Origin: an uncultured Sulfitobacter sp.
GTDB taxonomy: Bacteria; Pseudomonadota; Alphaproteobacteria; Rhodobacterales; Rhodobacteraceae
Direction of reading: 5' to 3'
NCBI GenBank assembly: GCA_947501805.1
Contig: CANMXJ010000006.1
Location: forward strand, 175,977 to 239,976
Length of the DNA: 64,000 bases
Below the pieces are notes generated by a model, which saw only the letters and a program-made list of their open reading frames with translations, did not search any database and was not told the origin of the DNA. The position numbers were made by a program, and so were the translations under genes. Position 1 is the stretch's first letter; each line of letters starts with the position of its first letter. Positions 1 to 8,286 of this stretch are shown here, piece by piece.

Positions 1-1408
1 CTGTCAGTTGATCCACCAGCACCTTCTGTGCTTCTGACAGCGTGTCGATGTAGGCGGCTTGCCCGTTACCGTTCTGTGCCAGTGCCTGCATCGTTGCATC
101 ATCCAGATTGCCACGGCCAAAGCCCAAAACGCTAAGGTAAGTTCCGGTATCACGCTTGTCTGCAATGTAATCCTTAAGTTGTTCAGGATCGTTTAGACCT
201 ACATTGAAATCACCATCGGTAGCAAGGATCACGCGGTTCACCTCACCCTTCTCTGCCATGGCAGCGGCGGTGGCATAGGCTTGTTGCAAACCGGCCTGAC
301 CTGCAGTTGAGCCGCCGGCACCAAGGTTGTTCAATGCGTTAAGGATCGTGCTACGCTCGGAAGCAGGTGTCGGGGCAAGAACCTCACCCGCGCTACCGGC
401 ATAGGTCACGATGGCGATCTGGTCTTCGGGACGGAGTTGACCAAGCATCAAGTGGAAACTCTGCTTCAGCAGCGGCAGTTTGTTCGGTTGGTTCATGGAG
501 CCGGACGTGTCGATCAGGAACACAAGGTTCAGCGGCCGGCGGTCACTGACGTCAGGCATGGCTCCTTGGATGCCGATCTGCAGAAGTTGCGTATCAGGGT
601 TCCAAGGGGTTTGGGTGACAGAGACCGTGGGTGTAAAGGCCGTATCGTCTAGAGGGGCAGTGTAGTCATAGGGGAAATAGTTGATCATTTCCTCAATGCG
701 CACGGCGTCTTTGGGTGGCAACCGACCTTGGGTCAAGGAATTGCGAATGACCGAATAGGACGCGGTGTCCACGTCGATGGAGAAGGTCGAGACGGGGGTT
801 TCAGCAGTGACATGAACGGGGTTGACGTCCGCGTTGGCGAAGCTTTCTGTGTTTGCTTGAGGTGTAGGCATATCTTCCGCCCCAAGCGATTGAAGGGCAT
901 AGTCTAACTGGCGTGCTCGAGCGGTCTTTGGCTGAGGTGCGGCAATGCGAGATAGGCCGGAGGTAGCAGCCAAATCTTCGGAAGCCACTTCCATTTCAGC
1001 TGATGGGGCAGTTTCCATGATGACTGGCGCTTCAATAGTAACAGGTGCTTCTGGAATTGGGTCCGAGACGTCGGGCGCGTTCTGATCTTTGCGAAAAGAG
1101 GTCTCGCGCAATCCATTGTTCGGCATCAATCTATCGCCAAGGGGTGATAGCATCACCAGACCAACCGCAATGATAGCGGTCGAGGCGGTCAGACCCGCGC
1201 GGGATGTAAGTGTATTCAGCATGTGTCGTACTCCTGAGAAAAGGCCCGCTTTCGGGCGATCAGAAGTAAGACGCGCGCCATCCCGCGATCCTTGGAGGTC
1301 TGAGAAGTTTTTTTGCGCCAAGGCGATGTTTTCCACCTTTCGCGCCTTATCAGGTTGCGGTGTGGCGGCGTTCATCAGGGATTTCAGATCATCGAGGTCG
1401 TCGCTCAT
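1..1408 (-). CDS. von Willebrand factor A domain protein, YfbK-like (C-terminus off the left edge)
   Basis: This ORF runs off the window's left edge, so it is absent from the ORF track; I translated it by hand. About 469 residues are visible. A soluble N-terminal stretch of about 60 residues is followed by one membrane helix (TASTAIIAVGLVMLSPLG). Then comes a low-complexity linker and a YfbK-type segment (FSIDVDTASYSVIRNSL, then RIEEMINYF). The VWA domain carries the metal-ion MIDAS signature DTSGSM in VFLIDTSGSMNQ. The start at 1408 overlaps the stop of the upstream sigma factor by ATGA, so the two are translationally coupled. Other starts, such as an internal ATG at 1222, would lose the cytoplasmic tail. 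Family members are membrane-anchored metal-binding proteins of unclear role. The tight link to an ECF sigma factor suggests, as inference only, that the cytoplasmic tail may contact or regulate it. Confidence 0.88.
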   Translation of the reverse strand, partial: MSDDLDDLKSLMNAATPQPDKARKVENIALAQKNFSDLQGSRDGARLTSDRPKAGLFSGVRHMLNTLTSRAGLTASTAIIAVGLVMLSPLGDRLMPNNGLRETSFRKDQNAPDVSDPIPEAPVTIEAPVIMETAPSAEMEVASEDLAATSGLSRIAAPQPKTARARQLDYALQSLGAEDMPTPQANTESFANADVNPVHVTAETPVSTFSIDVDTASYSVIRNSLTQGRLPPKDAVRIEEMINYFPYDYTAPLDDTAFTPTVSVTQTPWNPDTQLLQIGIQGAMPDVSDRRPLNLVFLIDTSGSMNQPNKLPLLKQSFHLMLGQLRPEDQIAIVTYAGSAGEVLAPTPASERSTILNALNNLGAGGSTAGQAGLQQAYATAAAMAEKGEVNRVILATDGDFNVGLNDPEQLKDYIADKRDTGTYLSVLGFGRGNLDDATMQALAQNGNGQAAYIDTLSEAQKVLVDQLT

Positions 1409-1938
1409 TGCGTTTCCTCCTGTCGCTGTGTTGCGAGGTGTTTCTTGGCCTTAGAGATGCGCCAGCTGATTGTGCCCTCGGAGACGTTCAATATCTCGCC
1501 CGCTTGGGCGTGTGTCATATCGTCGAGGATCAGGGCGAGCGTATCGCGTAAATCATCAGGCAAGGCGCGCATGGCGTGGGTGAGCCAGTCGATTGCGTCT
1601 TCGGTTTCGGCGTTTGCTGCGCGACGGTTCACTTCCCAATCGCCCCAGCCTGATGCCGCCTTTGCGTGGGTTGCGGCGCGGCGGCGGCGGTCATGGGCGG
1701 CGTTGACGCATAGGCGGTAGGCCCATGTGGTAAAGGATGCCTCGCCGCGAAAGCCGCGCAGTTTGGCAGGCAGGGCAGCGCAGATATCCTGGGTCAGGTC
1801 TTCGGCTTCGGCTTGGCTTCCAGTCAGGCGAAAGCACAGGCGAAACAGACGGTCGTATTGACGCTCGATCAGCGTGGCAAAGGCGCCTGCATCACCCCCA
1901 GCGGCCGCGAGGGCCAGTATGTCGTCGTCGGTTTGCAT
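1405..1938 (-). CDS. ECF-type RNA polymerase sigma factor
   Basis: This is a sigma-70 family factor of about 177 residues. It has region 2 (RQYDRLFRLCFRLTGSQAEA with EDLTQD and the FTTWAYRLCVNAAHDRRRR core) and region 4 (LPDDLRDTLALILDDMTHAQ followed by the helix-turn-helix ILNVSEGTISWRISKAKKHL). There is no region 1 or 3, which is typical of extracytoplasmic-function factors. The ORF track begins at a GTG at 1947. I prefer the ATG at 1938 because an AGGTGA sequence sits at a usual distance before it. Its stop overlaps the start of the VWA membrane protein, so the two are co-expressed. No classic anti-sigma factor (zinc-binding ASD) is visible. The target regulon is unknown; the divergent muramidase is one possible target. 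Confidence 0.9.
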   Translation of the reverse strand: MQTDDDILALAAAGGDAGAFATLIERQYDRLFRLCFRLTGSQAEAEDLTQDICAALPAKLRGFRGEASFTTWAYRLCVNAAHDRRRRAATHAKAASGWGDWEVNRRAANAETEDAIDWLTHAMRALPDDLRDTLALILDDMTHAQAGEILNVSEGTISWRISKAKKHLATQRQEETQ

Positions 1939-2002
1939 CAACATCACCTAGGTATGACGCGGGCGCTGCGTCAATCCTTGGCGCGCGCGGAAAGTTTTTT
2001 CA

Positions 2003-2018
2003 TGAGAACGGGTTCTCA
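2003..2018. promoter_or_regulatory. perfect palindrome in the sigma factor / muramidase divergent region
   Basis: TGAGAAC-GG-GTTCTCA is a perfect 7-2-7 palindrome between the sigma-factor gene and the muramidase gene. A GGAAAGT element about 16 nt before GTTCTC resembles a loose ECF-type promoter spacing for the muramidase. Operator or promoter function is inferred only from symmetry and position. Confidence 0.35.
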
Positions 2019-2063
2019 ACACTTTTACGCGATACCCGTGGCGTTGTTGATACGGAGGTATGG

Positions 2064-2804
2064 ATGCGGTCTTGCTTGCACAGTCTGGTTTTTGGTCTTG
2101 CGATTATGTTCGGGGCTATGGCGGCCGAGGCCGAGGCAATTTCAATTCTTGGCGGTGGTGCGTTGAATTCCGGGCGGGGCAGCCTGTTCCTAGCTGCACG
2201 CACGCGGCAGGAGGGCAACAATGCAGCGTTGTTCATTGGCCGTGATCATAGGGGACTGTTTTCTGATCGCCCGGCGCATACGCCTGCTTTTGCAGGTGTT
2301 GCACCTGCTATTCTGCGCGGTACAGATGTCGAGGTGATCCGCGCTTTGATCCAAGAGGCAGAGTCGCGGCGTGACGGGTATGATGCGGTGCAGTTCGGGG
2401 CGCGGATCAAACCACCCAAGGCACCCACCCAAATGACACTTGCCCAGATTTTTGCATGGATCGACGCGACTCCTGGACAGCCACATGCAATCGGGCGGTA
2501 TCAGTTCATTCCTGTTACATTACGCCGTGTGGTCGCCAAGACGGGCTTAAAAACGGACCAACGGTTCAGCCCTGCGGTGCAGGACCAGTTGGCGGATGTG
2601 CTGTTGATAGAAGCGGGTTTGCAAAAGTTTCGCCAAGGAAAGCTGGGACGCAAAGCGTTTATGAATAATCTGGCGAAGATTTGGGCGGGTTTGCCGAATT
2701 CAACGGGCAAGTCGCATTACGAAGGTTATGCAGGAAACAAGGCGTCGGTGACCTGGGCGCGGTTTGAGGCGGTTATGGCCCGCATATCACCCAAGCGTGG
2801 ATAA
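2064..2804 (+). CDS. exported lambda-lysozyme-like muramidase
   Basis: The protein is 246 residues with a signal peptide (hydrophobic FGLAIMFGAMA then AEAEA). The C-terminal half resembles phage lambda lysozyme-type muramidases (lytic transglycosylases). Signs are an early Glu in a RALIQEAESRRDGYDAVQFG segment, the GRYQFIP motif, a LIEAG turn, and WAGLPNSTGKSHYEG. The ORF-track start at 1737 lies inside the oppositely oriented sigma gene. The ATG at 2064 has GGAGG six bases upstream and directly begins the signal peptide, so it is the start. The role would be cleavage or remodelling of peptidoglycan in the periplasm. It stands alone with no holin or phage genes nearby, so this looks like a domesticated cell-wall enzyme rather than a prophage remnant. 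Confidence 0.72.
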   Translation: MRSCLHSLVFGLAIMFGAMAAEAEAISILGGGALNSGRGSLFLAARTRQEGNNAALFIGRDHRGLFSDRPAHTPAFAGVAPAILRGTDVEVIRALIQEAESRRDGYDAVQFGARIKPPKAPTQMTLAQIFAWIDATPGQPHAIGRYQFIPVTLRRVVAKTGLKTDQRFSPAVQDQLADVLLIEAGLQKFRQGKLGRKAFMNNLAKIWAGLPNSTGKSHYEGYAGNKASVTWARFEAVMARISPKRG

Positions 2805-2826
2805 GGCGGGGTGAACCCCCGCCTTA
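2802..2826. terminator. hairpin between convergent muramidase and gabD genes
   Basis: TAAGGCGGGG-tgaac-CCCCGCCTTA is a perfect 10-bp stem with a 5-nt loop. The muramidase stop codon lies inside the left arm, and the gabD stop follows 5 bp later on the other strand. It lacks a strong T-run, so it may be a bidirectional transcription end or an mRNA-stabilising hairpin. Confidence 0.6.
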
Positions 2827-2830
2827 CATT

Positions 2831-4300
2831 CTAGACGCTCATGCAGATGTATTTCATTTCGAGATAGTCTTCGATCCCGTGATGCGATCCCTCGCGGCCA
2901 AGGCCAGACTGTTTAACCCCGCCGAATGGCGCAACTTCTGTGGAGATGATGCCGGTGTTCACACCAACGATGCCATATTCCAATGCTTCGGCGACTTTGT
3001 ACACGCGGCTGAGGTCTTTGGCGTAGAAGTAGCTGGCCAGACCAAAGATCGTGTCGTTTGCCATGGCGATGACTTCGTCTTCGTCCTCGAATTTGAACAA
3101 TGGCGCGAAGGGGCCGAAGGTCTCGTCCTGCGCAACCTGCATGTCCTGGGTGACACCGGTCACGATGGTGGGCGGCAAGAAGTTACCGTCCATCGCGCCA
3201 TTGCCGCCAAGGATCACGGTTGCGCCTTTGGCGATTGCATCGTCGATGTGTTCCTTGACCTTTTCGCCTGCGGCCACGTTGATCAGTGGGCCAAGGTCGA
3301 CACCATCTTCAAAACCATCGCCGATTTTCATCTGTTCGACGCGGGTTTTGAGCTTTTCTGCAAAGGTGTCGTATACGCCCGCTTGCACATAAATGCGGTT
3401 AGCGCAGACGCAGGTCTGACCGTTGTTGCGGAACTTGCACATGATCGCACCTTCAACGGCCGCATCCAGATCGGCGTCATCGAAAACGATGAATGGCGCG
3501 TTGCCGCCCAGTTCCATGGAACATTTCATCACTTGGTCCGCGGCTTGACGCAGCAGGATACGACCAACTTCGGTGGAACCTGTGAAGGTCAGTTTGCGCA
3601 CAGCTGGGTTTTCGCAGAATTCCTTGCCCACGGCTGAGGATGATGATGATGGCACCACGTTGAATACGCCAGCGGGGATGCCTGCACGTTCGGCGAGCAC
3701 ACCCATGACGATTGCCGACAAAGGCGTTTCAGCAGCGGGGCGGGCGACAAAAGAGCACCCAGCGGCCAGCGCAGGGGCGGCCTTGCGGGTGATCATTGCG
3801 TTCGGAAAGTTCCAAGGGGTGATCGACGCGGCGACACCGATGGGCTGTTTCAGAACGGTGATGCGTTTGTCACGCTGGTGGCCGGGGATGGTTTCGCCGT
3901 AGATACGTTTGGCTTCTTCGCCAAAGAATTCGATGAAGGACGCGCCATACGCAACTTCGCCCTTTGCTTCGGCCAGTGGTTTGCCCTGTTCAGCGGTCAG
4001 GATCACACCCAGATCGTCCTGATTCTCCATCATCAGATCGAACCATTTACGCAACACGCCTGCGCGTTCTTTACCTGTCCACGCGGCCCATTCTTTTTGT
4101 GCGGTTTCGGCTTGGGCAATCGCGCCTGCGACCTGTGCGCGGCTGAGGTTGGCAACCTTTGCAATCACATCACCGCGGGCAGGGTTGGTCACATCAAATG
4201 TGCCATCATCGCCATCGGTCCACACACCGCCAATATAGGCGCGGGTTTCCAGCAAGGTTGGATCGTTGAGCATTGATTTAAGGTCGGTGGCATTGGCCAT
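2831..4300 (-). CDS. gabD: NAD(P)-dependent succinate-semialdehyde dehydrogenase
   Basis: This is a 489-residue aldehyde dehydrogenase of the GabD family. It oxidises succinate semialdehyde to succinate in the GABA shunt. Family features include the coenzyme-binding FTGSTEVG, the general base in MELGGNAPFIVFDDADLD, the catalytic cysteine in NNGQTCVCANR, and the C-terminal GGVKQSGLGREGSH. Length and end-to-end organisation are complete. The start has GAAAGGA upstream. No GABA transaminase is adjacent, so it is monocistronic here, and related short-chain semialdehydes cannot be excluded as substrates. Confidence 0.93.
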   Translation of the reverse strand: MANATDLKSMLNDPTLLETRAYIGGVWTDGDDGTFDVTNPARGDVIAKVANLSRAQVAGAIAQAETAQKEWAAWTGKERAGVLRKWFDLMMENQDDLGVILTAEQGKPLAEAKGEVAYGASFIEFFGEEAKRIYGETIPGHQRDKRITVLKQPIGVAASITPWNFPNAMITRKAAPALAAGCSFVARPAAETPLSAIVMGVLAERAGIPAGVFNVVPSSSSSAVGKEFCENPAVRKLTFTGSTEVGRILLRQAADQVMKCSMELGGNAPFIVFDDADLDAAVEGAIMCKFRNNGQTCVCANRIYVQAGVYDTFAEKLKTRVEQMKIGDGFEDGVDLGPLINVAAGEKVKEHIDDAIAKGATVILGGNGAMDGNFLPPTIVTGVTQDMQVAQDETFGPFAPLFKFEDEDEVIAMANDTIFGLASYFYAKDLSRVYKVAEALEYGIVGVNTGIISTEVAPFGGVKQSGLGREGSHHGIEDYLEMKYICMSV

Positions 4301-4456
4301 GACGTATCCTTTCGCGTTTCATTTGTGGTGTCCAAAGCAACTATGCGTATGATTGTCCAGTTCTGTTGTATTTGAAGAGGCCAAGTGTTTCGTGTTTATG
4401 CTCAATTTTTTTGAAACAAAGTCTGCATGACCGGCACCATACCTTTGAAGGTCGGG

Positions 4457-5656
4457 ATGAAACGGAATGTGGCGCTGTATCCATGGTTCAAGTTCGCACA
4501 GAATCTGACGTTCTGGCAGGCAGTATGGTTCCTGTTTTTCCAGAATGAATTGTCAGCAGCAGAGGCAATCCTGCTTTACGCTATTTATGACGTTGCGACC
4601 ACCGTGATGGAGGTTCCTTCGGGCTATATGTCGGACCGCTTGGGACGCAGACGCACACTGATCGCTGCTTCGTTCTTCGGTGCAGTGGGGGCAGGGTTGA
4701 TCGCATTTGGCGCAGGCTTTGCTGTTTTTGCGCTGGCGCAGACGTGTCTGGGACTAAGCGCTGCTTTTGCCTCCGGGACTGACAATGCCTTGCTGTATGA
4801 ATCTTTGGTCGCTGATGGTCGGGGTGATACGGTCGAAGCGCAGGAAACGCGAGGCTGGCAGGCTGCATTGGTCGGACTGGCGCTGTCGGCGATCACGGGT
4901 GGGATCATGGCCAGTTACGCGTTTGAATGGGCCTTTGCCGCGGGGGCCTTGGCACACATCGCGGCCTTGGGTCTGGCGTGGAAGTTTGCAGAACCACCGC
5001 ATGATGAGGTCCGGCACGGTAGTGCAGGGTTGCGTGGTCAATGGGAGCATTTTACCCAAGCGATGCGCCAACCTGTGTTGGTCTGGCTCTTCGCACTATC
5101 GGTGTTGATGTACGGGTTCAGTCACGTGCCCTTTGTTTTTGGCCAGCCGTTTATCGCGCAGGCGTTGGCGGGGGCGGCATGGTCGCCCGCTATCGTCAGC
5201 GGCGCGGTAACGGCTGTGATGATGTTGGTTTCGGTTGTGGCCTCTGTACTGGCGTTGAGGCTGCGCAAGCGGATCGGGCTAAGTGCGATATTGCTGTTGG
5301 CTTTTGCGATCCAGATTGGAATCATTGCAACGTTGGCGGCGACCAGCGCGGCACTGGCAATCGTGGTGTTGTTCCTGCGGATGGTGCCGAATTCTTTTGC
5401 CCGCCCGTTTATTGTCGCGCGCATGCAGCCTCTGCTGAATGATCAGGGCCGCGCAACCTATCTTTCGTTGCAGAGTTTTGTCGGGCGGCTGGCCTTTGCC
5501 GGTAGTTTGTTGCTGGCTTCGGCGCAGGTGCAGCAGGGGGGCGCGATGGCGTATGGTGATATTCAAATAACGCTGGCGGGTTATGCCGTTGTCGGGCTGG
5601 TGTTCTTTCTCGGGTTGGCTGGCATGGTGCGCCGTGCGCAGCTTGATCCGCCCTGA
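4457..5656 (+). CDS. MFS transporter
   Basis: This is a 399-residue integral membrane protein of the major facilitator superfamily. Twelve hydrophobic segments are plausible, and the cytoplasmic loop 2-3 signature is GYMSDRLGRRRTL (about residues 55-70). It begins with an amphipathic YPWFKFAQNLTFWQAVWFLFF segment. The ORF track starts at 4427. The ATG at 4457 is preceded by GAAGG at good spacing and opens directly into the first conserved region, so it is chosen. The substrate cannot be read from the sequence; drug or metabolite efflux is usual for this shape. It stands between gabD, which is divergent, and the unknown operon, with no sign of coupling to either. Confidence 0.85.
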   Translation: MKRNVALYPWFKFAQNLTFWQAVWFLFFQNELSAAEAILLYAIYDVATTVMEVPSGYMSDRLGRRRTLIAASFFGAVGAGLIAFGAGFAVFALAQTCLGLSAAFASGTDNALLYESLVADGRGDTVEAQETRGWQAALVGLALSAITGGIMASYAFEWAFAAGALAHIAALGLAWKFAEPPHDEVRHGSAGLRGQWEHFTQAMRQPVLVWLFALSVLMYGFSHVPFVFGQPFIAQALAGAAWSPAIVSGAVTAVMMLVSVVASVLALRLRKRIGLSAILLLAFAIQIGIIATLAATSAALAIVVLFLRMVPNSFARPFIVARMQPLLNDQGRATYLSLQSFVGRLAFAGSLLLASAQVQQGGAMAYGDIQITLAGYAVVGLVFFLGLAGMVRRAQLDPP

Positions 5657-5765
5657 CCCTTTCCATCTTGGCAGGGTTTTGCGACACTCGAACAAGCGGG
5701 GGATGTAAAGAGGCATAACATCCCCTATATTACGGCCAACGTATTTGAAAATAGGGGAGCGCGGG

Positions 5766-6842
5766 ATGGCAAATTTGGACTCGCAAGTGAAAGAATCGCA
5801 GGCGCAGGTGGCGAAAGCCCAAAGCAAGATTGCAGAGCTGACCAGCCGGATCGAGACCGCAAGGTCCAAGATGAAGTCTGGTGATGATGCGATGATGGAC
5901 ATCGAAAATGCAACTTTGGAGGACGTACATGCCCATACCGAGGTCATGAACGCCAACATCGCTGAGTTGATTATGGGGCTGGACGATGTGACCGCCGGTT
6001 TCAGCCGTGACTTTGACGAGATGCGCAACAAAACGGGTTGGGAAAGTTTTGTCGGTATTTTTGCCAGTGCCAAGTCGGATGCGATGCGTCAGGAACGTGT
6101 GCGTTCCGCATCAATTGACGACAAGTTGCAGGATTTGATTTCGAAGTCGGACACGATTGTTAATCTGCTCGAAGGCCAACTTGCCATGCTGGAAGAGCAG
6201 AAGACCAAGGTCGAGGATAACCTGACCGAAACGTTGGACGAGCGTGAGTTCACGGTTGGTGAATTGGAGACCGTGCGCAGTGATTTGCAAGCGATGGATC
6301 CAATGATCATCAAGCTCGAAAACGCCATTGCCTCAGAGACAGACGCGGCCAAACGCACCAAGTTGGAGACGGAACTGGCTGACGCCAACACCAAGTATAA
6401 TGCGCTGGTGCAGGAAGAGCAGGTCAAGCTGGCGAAATCCCAGACACTTGAGAGGTATATCGAGAAGGGTAAGACCTGGATCGATTCGCTGCAAAACCAG
6501 GCGGCCACGCAGATGGTCTTGATTAACAAGCTGCAAACCGACACCAAACAGCGAGTGGTGTTGTATGACGCTTTGACCAAGTCGTTGAAAACCGCGCAGC
6601 AGCAGGACGTAGCGCACCGGATTAACGAAATTGGTGTGAAAACCGATCAAGAGGCGCAATCGGCGATGGCGGGGATCGGTTCGGCAACGAATGCCCGCAT
6701 GGCCGAGATGATGGAGAAGCACGAGGATCACATGGTGTTCGCCCGCGAGGTGCTGGAGGCGAAAGCCAAGGCGGACGAGCGCTTTGCACGGCGGTTCCAG
6801 TCGATCATCGAGAAACATGACAGCAATCAGTATGGAGCTTAA
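5766..6842 (+). CDS. long coiled-coil protein, first gene of the AAA operon
   Basis: The protein has 358 residues with no signal peptide or membrane helix. It is rich in Glu, Lys, Gln and Ala in long heptad-like runs: residues about 1-60, 115-230 (e.g. NLLEGQLAMLEEQKTKVEDN) and 280-350. A short globular part is centred on KTGWESFVGIFASAKSD at about residue 90. The start at 5766 is preferred over the track's 5745 because GGGGAG precedes it and the following MANLDSQVKES is the natural start. The architecture loosely recalls TelA (toxic anion resistance) proteins, which also put helices after a short globular part, but I could not confirm homology by eye. The next gene's ATG follows the stop directly, so the two are coupled. 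It probably acts as a cytoplasmic scaffold or partner for the membrane and ATPase members. Confidence 0.7.
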   Translation: MANLDSQVKESQAQVAKAQSKIAELTSRIETARSKMKSGDDAMMDIENATLEDVHAHTEVMNANIAELIMGLDDVTAGFSRDFDEMRNKTGWESFVGIFASAKSDAMRQERVRSASIDDKLQDLISKSDTIVNLLEGQLAMLEEQKTKVEDNLTETLDEREFTVGELETVRSDLQAMDPMIIKLENAIASETDAAKRTKLETELADANTKYNALVQEEQVKLAKSQTLERYIEKGKTWIDSLQNQAATQMVLINKLQTDTKQRVVLYDALTKSLKTAQQQDVAHRINEIGVKTDQEAQSAMAGIGSATNARMAEMMEKHEDHMVFAREVLEAKAKADERFARRFQSIIEKHDSNQYGA

Positions 6843-7082
6843 ATGCGACGTCTTGAGAATTACCGGGTACAGCTGACGATTTCGTCTTTGATGATTTCAT
6901 TGCCACTGTTCTTTGCATTTCTGGCTGGTGCGGGGGCCGGAACAGTGTTTGATTCAATTGCGAGCTTTGCGGGAACTGTCTGGTCGATCTTTGGGGGCGC
7001 TAGTCTGATCCTGGGTCTGATCTGGTTGGGTGGTGTGTTGATTTTCGTTTGGCGTGATCAGCGGAAAGAAATCCGTGACTGA
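6843..7082 (+). CDS. small two-helix membrane protein of the AAA operon
   Basis: This 79-residue protein has two predicted membrane helices: ISSLMISLPLFFAFLAGAGAG at about 13-33, and a second at about 46-69 ending in LIWLGGVLIFVW. The basic N-terminus (MRRLENYRVQ) and charged C-terminus (RDQRKEIRD) would both face the cytoplasm. Its ATG follows the stop of the coiled-coil gene with no gap, and the next gene starts 10 nt after its end. Function is unknown. A membrane anchor or assembly partner for the soluble operon proteins is the simplest reading. Confidence 0.72.
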   Translation: MRRLENYRVQLTISSLMISLPLFFAFLAGAGAGTVFDSIASFAGTVWSIFGGASLILGLIWLGGVLIFVWRDQRKEIRD

Positions 7083-7091
7083 GTTCCTTCG

Positions 7092-8213
7092 ATGACAGAT
7101 CTTACCCGCGACCATATTGGCCTGTCCGACACCTATGCCTCACGCCGGTATTTTCGCAAGTTTGAAGGCATCATGCAGCATATGTTGCATGTTGCGGGCG
7201 TGATGGAGGCCGAGGGCAAACTGAGTGGCGATGAGGTGGAAATCCTCACGCGTTATGCAGTCAAACTGACACACACGTTCAAGGCGCTGGGTCTAAAATA
7301 TCTGCTGGCAGGGCGTGAGACGGGGCGGTTCTTTGGATCGCTGACCATGGACGTGCATGATAGCGGTTTTCCCGTGGCCGAAGAACTGATGACCATGGCC
7401 AACGACGCGCAACAAGCGGCAGGACATCTGGGAACGATGGCAGATGCAGAAACGATCAAAGACCAGATGGTGCGGACCATTCTGGGCGATCGCAAAGTGC
7501 CAACGAAGTTGCAGTTTTCCCTGTCTCAGCGGCTGTATTACGAGGAATTGGTGAAAGGGGATCTGTTCTGGGTGCAGAATGATCCACAGGCCCAGTGGAC
7601 CGGAAATATCACAGAAGGCCGCCGGACCTTCCGCCTGCATTGGGCAACCTATGACAGTCAGGTGAACCTGCCGGTTATTTACATGATGGAGTTGGAGGAT
7701 TCCGGAGACATCGGTCTGCCCAAGGATCAGCGACGCTGGCCGGAGGTTCAGGCGCATCTGAGCGCACAGGCGCTAGGCGGTTTGAAACTGCTGACCATTG
7801 CCAAGGGGTTCGACGAGGATTTTGATGATTTGCACCCCAAGCGGCTGCGGCGGTTTCATCTGGGACCGATGTATTCGCATTCCTACACCCGACAGGCGGG
7901 CCCCCTGCGCGAGGTTCTGGCCGAGGCCAAGGCTCCTGCAGGGCAGGATTGGGCTTTGGTCTGGACAGAGGAAGAACTTGTTTCGGATCGGGTGATCGAG
8001 GAAAAATCTGGATGGTTTTCGACCGTGGAGCGCGAGGTATTTGCGCTTGATCCGTTTGCGGCGCAGGGGCCTGATTTGGGGGCCACGCGGCAGGAGCGGT
8101 CAATCATTCTGCCGCAGCGTGTGTTTCAGGTGTTGGATGAAAAGCGGCCTGCGGGGTTCGCAGCAGTGCGCAAATTTGTGGTTAGCCCGTCGGGGCGGGT
8201 GTTGCAGTATTGA
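7092..8213 (+). CDS. unknown soluble protein of the AAA operon
   Basis: The protein has 373 residues with no membrane segment or recognised motif. The first part (about 1-150) looks helical, containing FRKFEGIMQHMLHVAGVMEA and a repeated pattern of acidic helices. The second part (about 150-373) reads as mixed alpha/beta with aromatic-rich strands such as FRLHWATYDSQVNLPVIYMM. It sits between the small membrane protein and the AAA ATPase, 73 nt before the latter. I do not recognise a family. Base composition matches the flanking operon genes, so it is likely an original component and not an insert. Confidence 0.65.
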   Translation: MTDLTRDHIGLSDTYASRRYFRKFEGIMQHMLHVAGVMEAEGKLSGDEVEILTRYAVKLTHTFKALGLKYLLAGRETGRFFGSLTMDVHDSGFPVAEELMTMANDAQQAAGHLGTMADAETIKDQMVRTILGDRKVPTKLQFSLSQRLYYEELVKGDLFWVQNDPQAQWTGNITEGRRTFRLHWATYDSQVNLPVIYMMELEDSGDIGLPKDQRRWPEVQAHLSAQALGGLKLLTIAKGFDEDFDDLHPKRLRRFHLGPMYSHSYTRQAGPLREVLAEAKAPAGQDWALVWTEEELVSDRVIEEKSGWFSTVEREVFALDPFAAQGPDLGATRQERSIILPQRVFQVLDEKRPAGFAAVRKFVVSPSGRVLQY

Positions 8214-8286
8214 ACGCTGACGGCGGTACGGGGTTGAAAGTGCGGACGATATTTAAGGCCAAAAAGAGAAGCGAAGGAAAGCAACG

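Noticed and set aside
1737-2063. N-terminal extension of the muramidase ORF in the track
   Set aside because: It overlaps the opposite sigma factor gene; the ribosome site and signal peptide place the start at 2064.
2879-3637. 252-residue plus-strand ORF
   Set aside because: It lies opposite gabD and reads as a shadow frame; no domain is visible, while the minus strand encodes an intact dehydrogenase.
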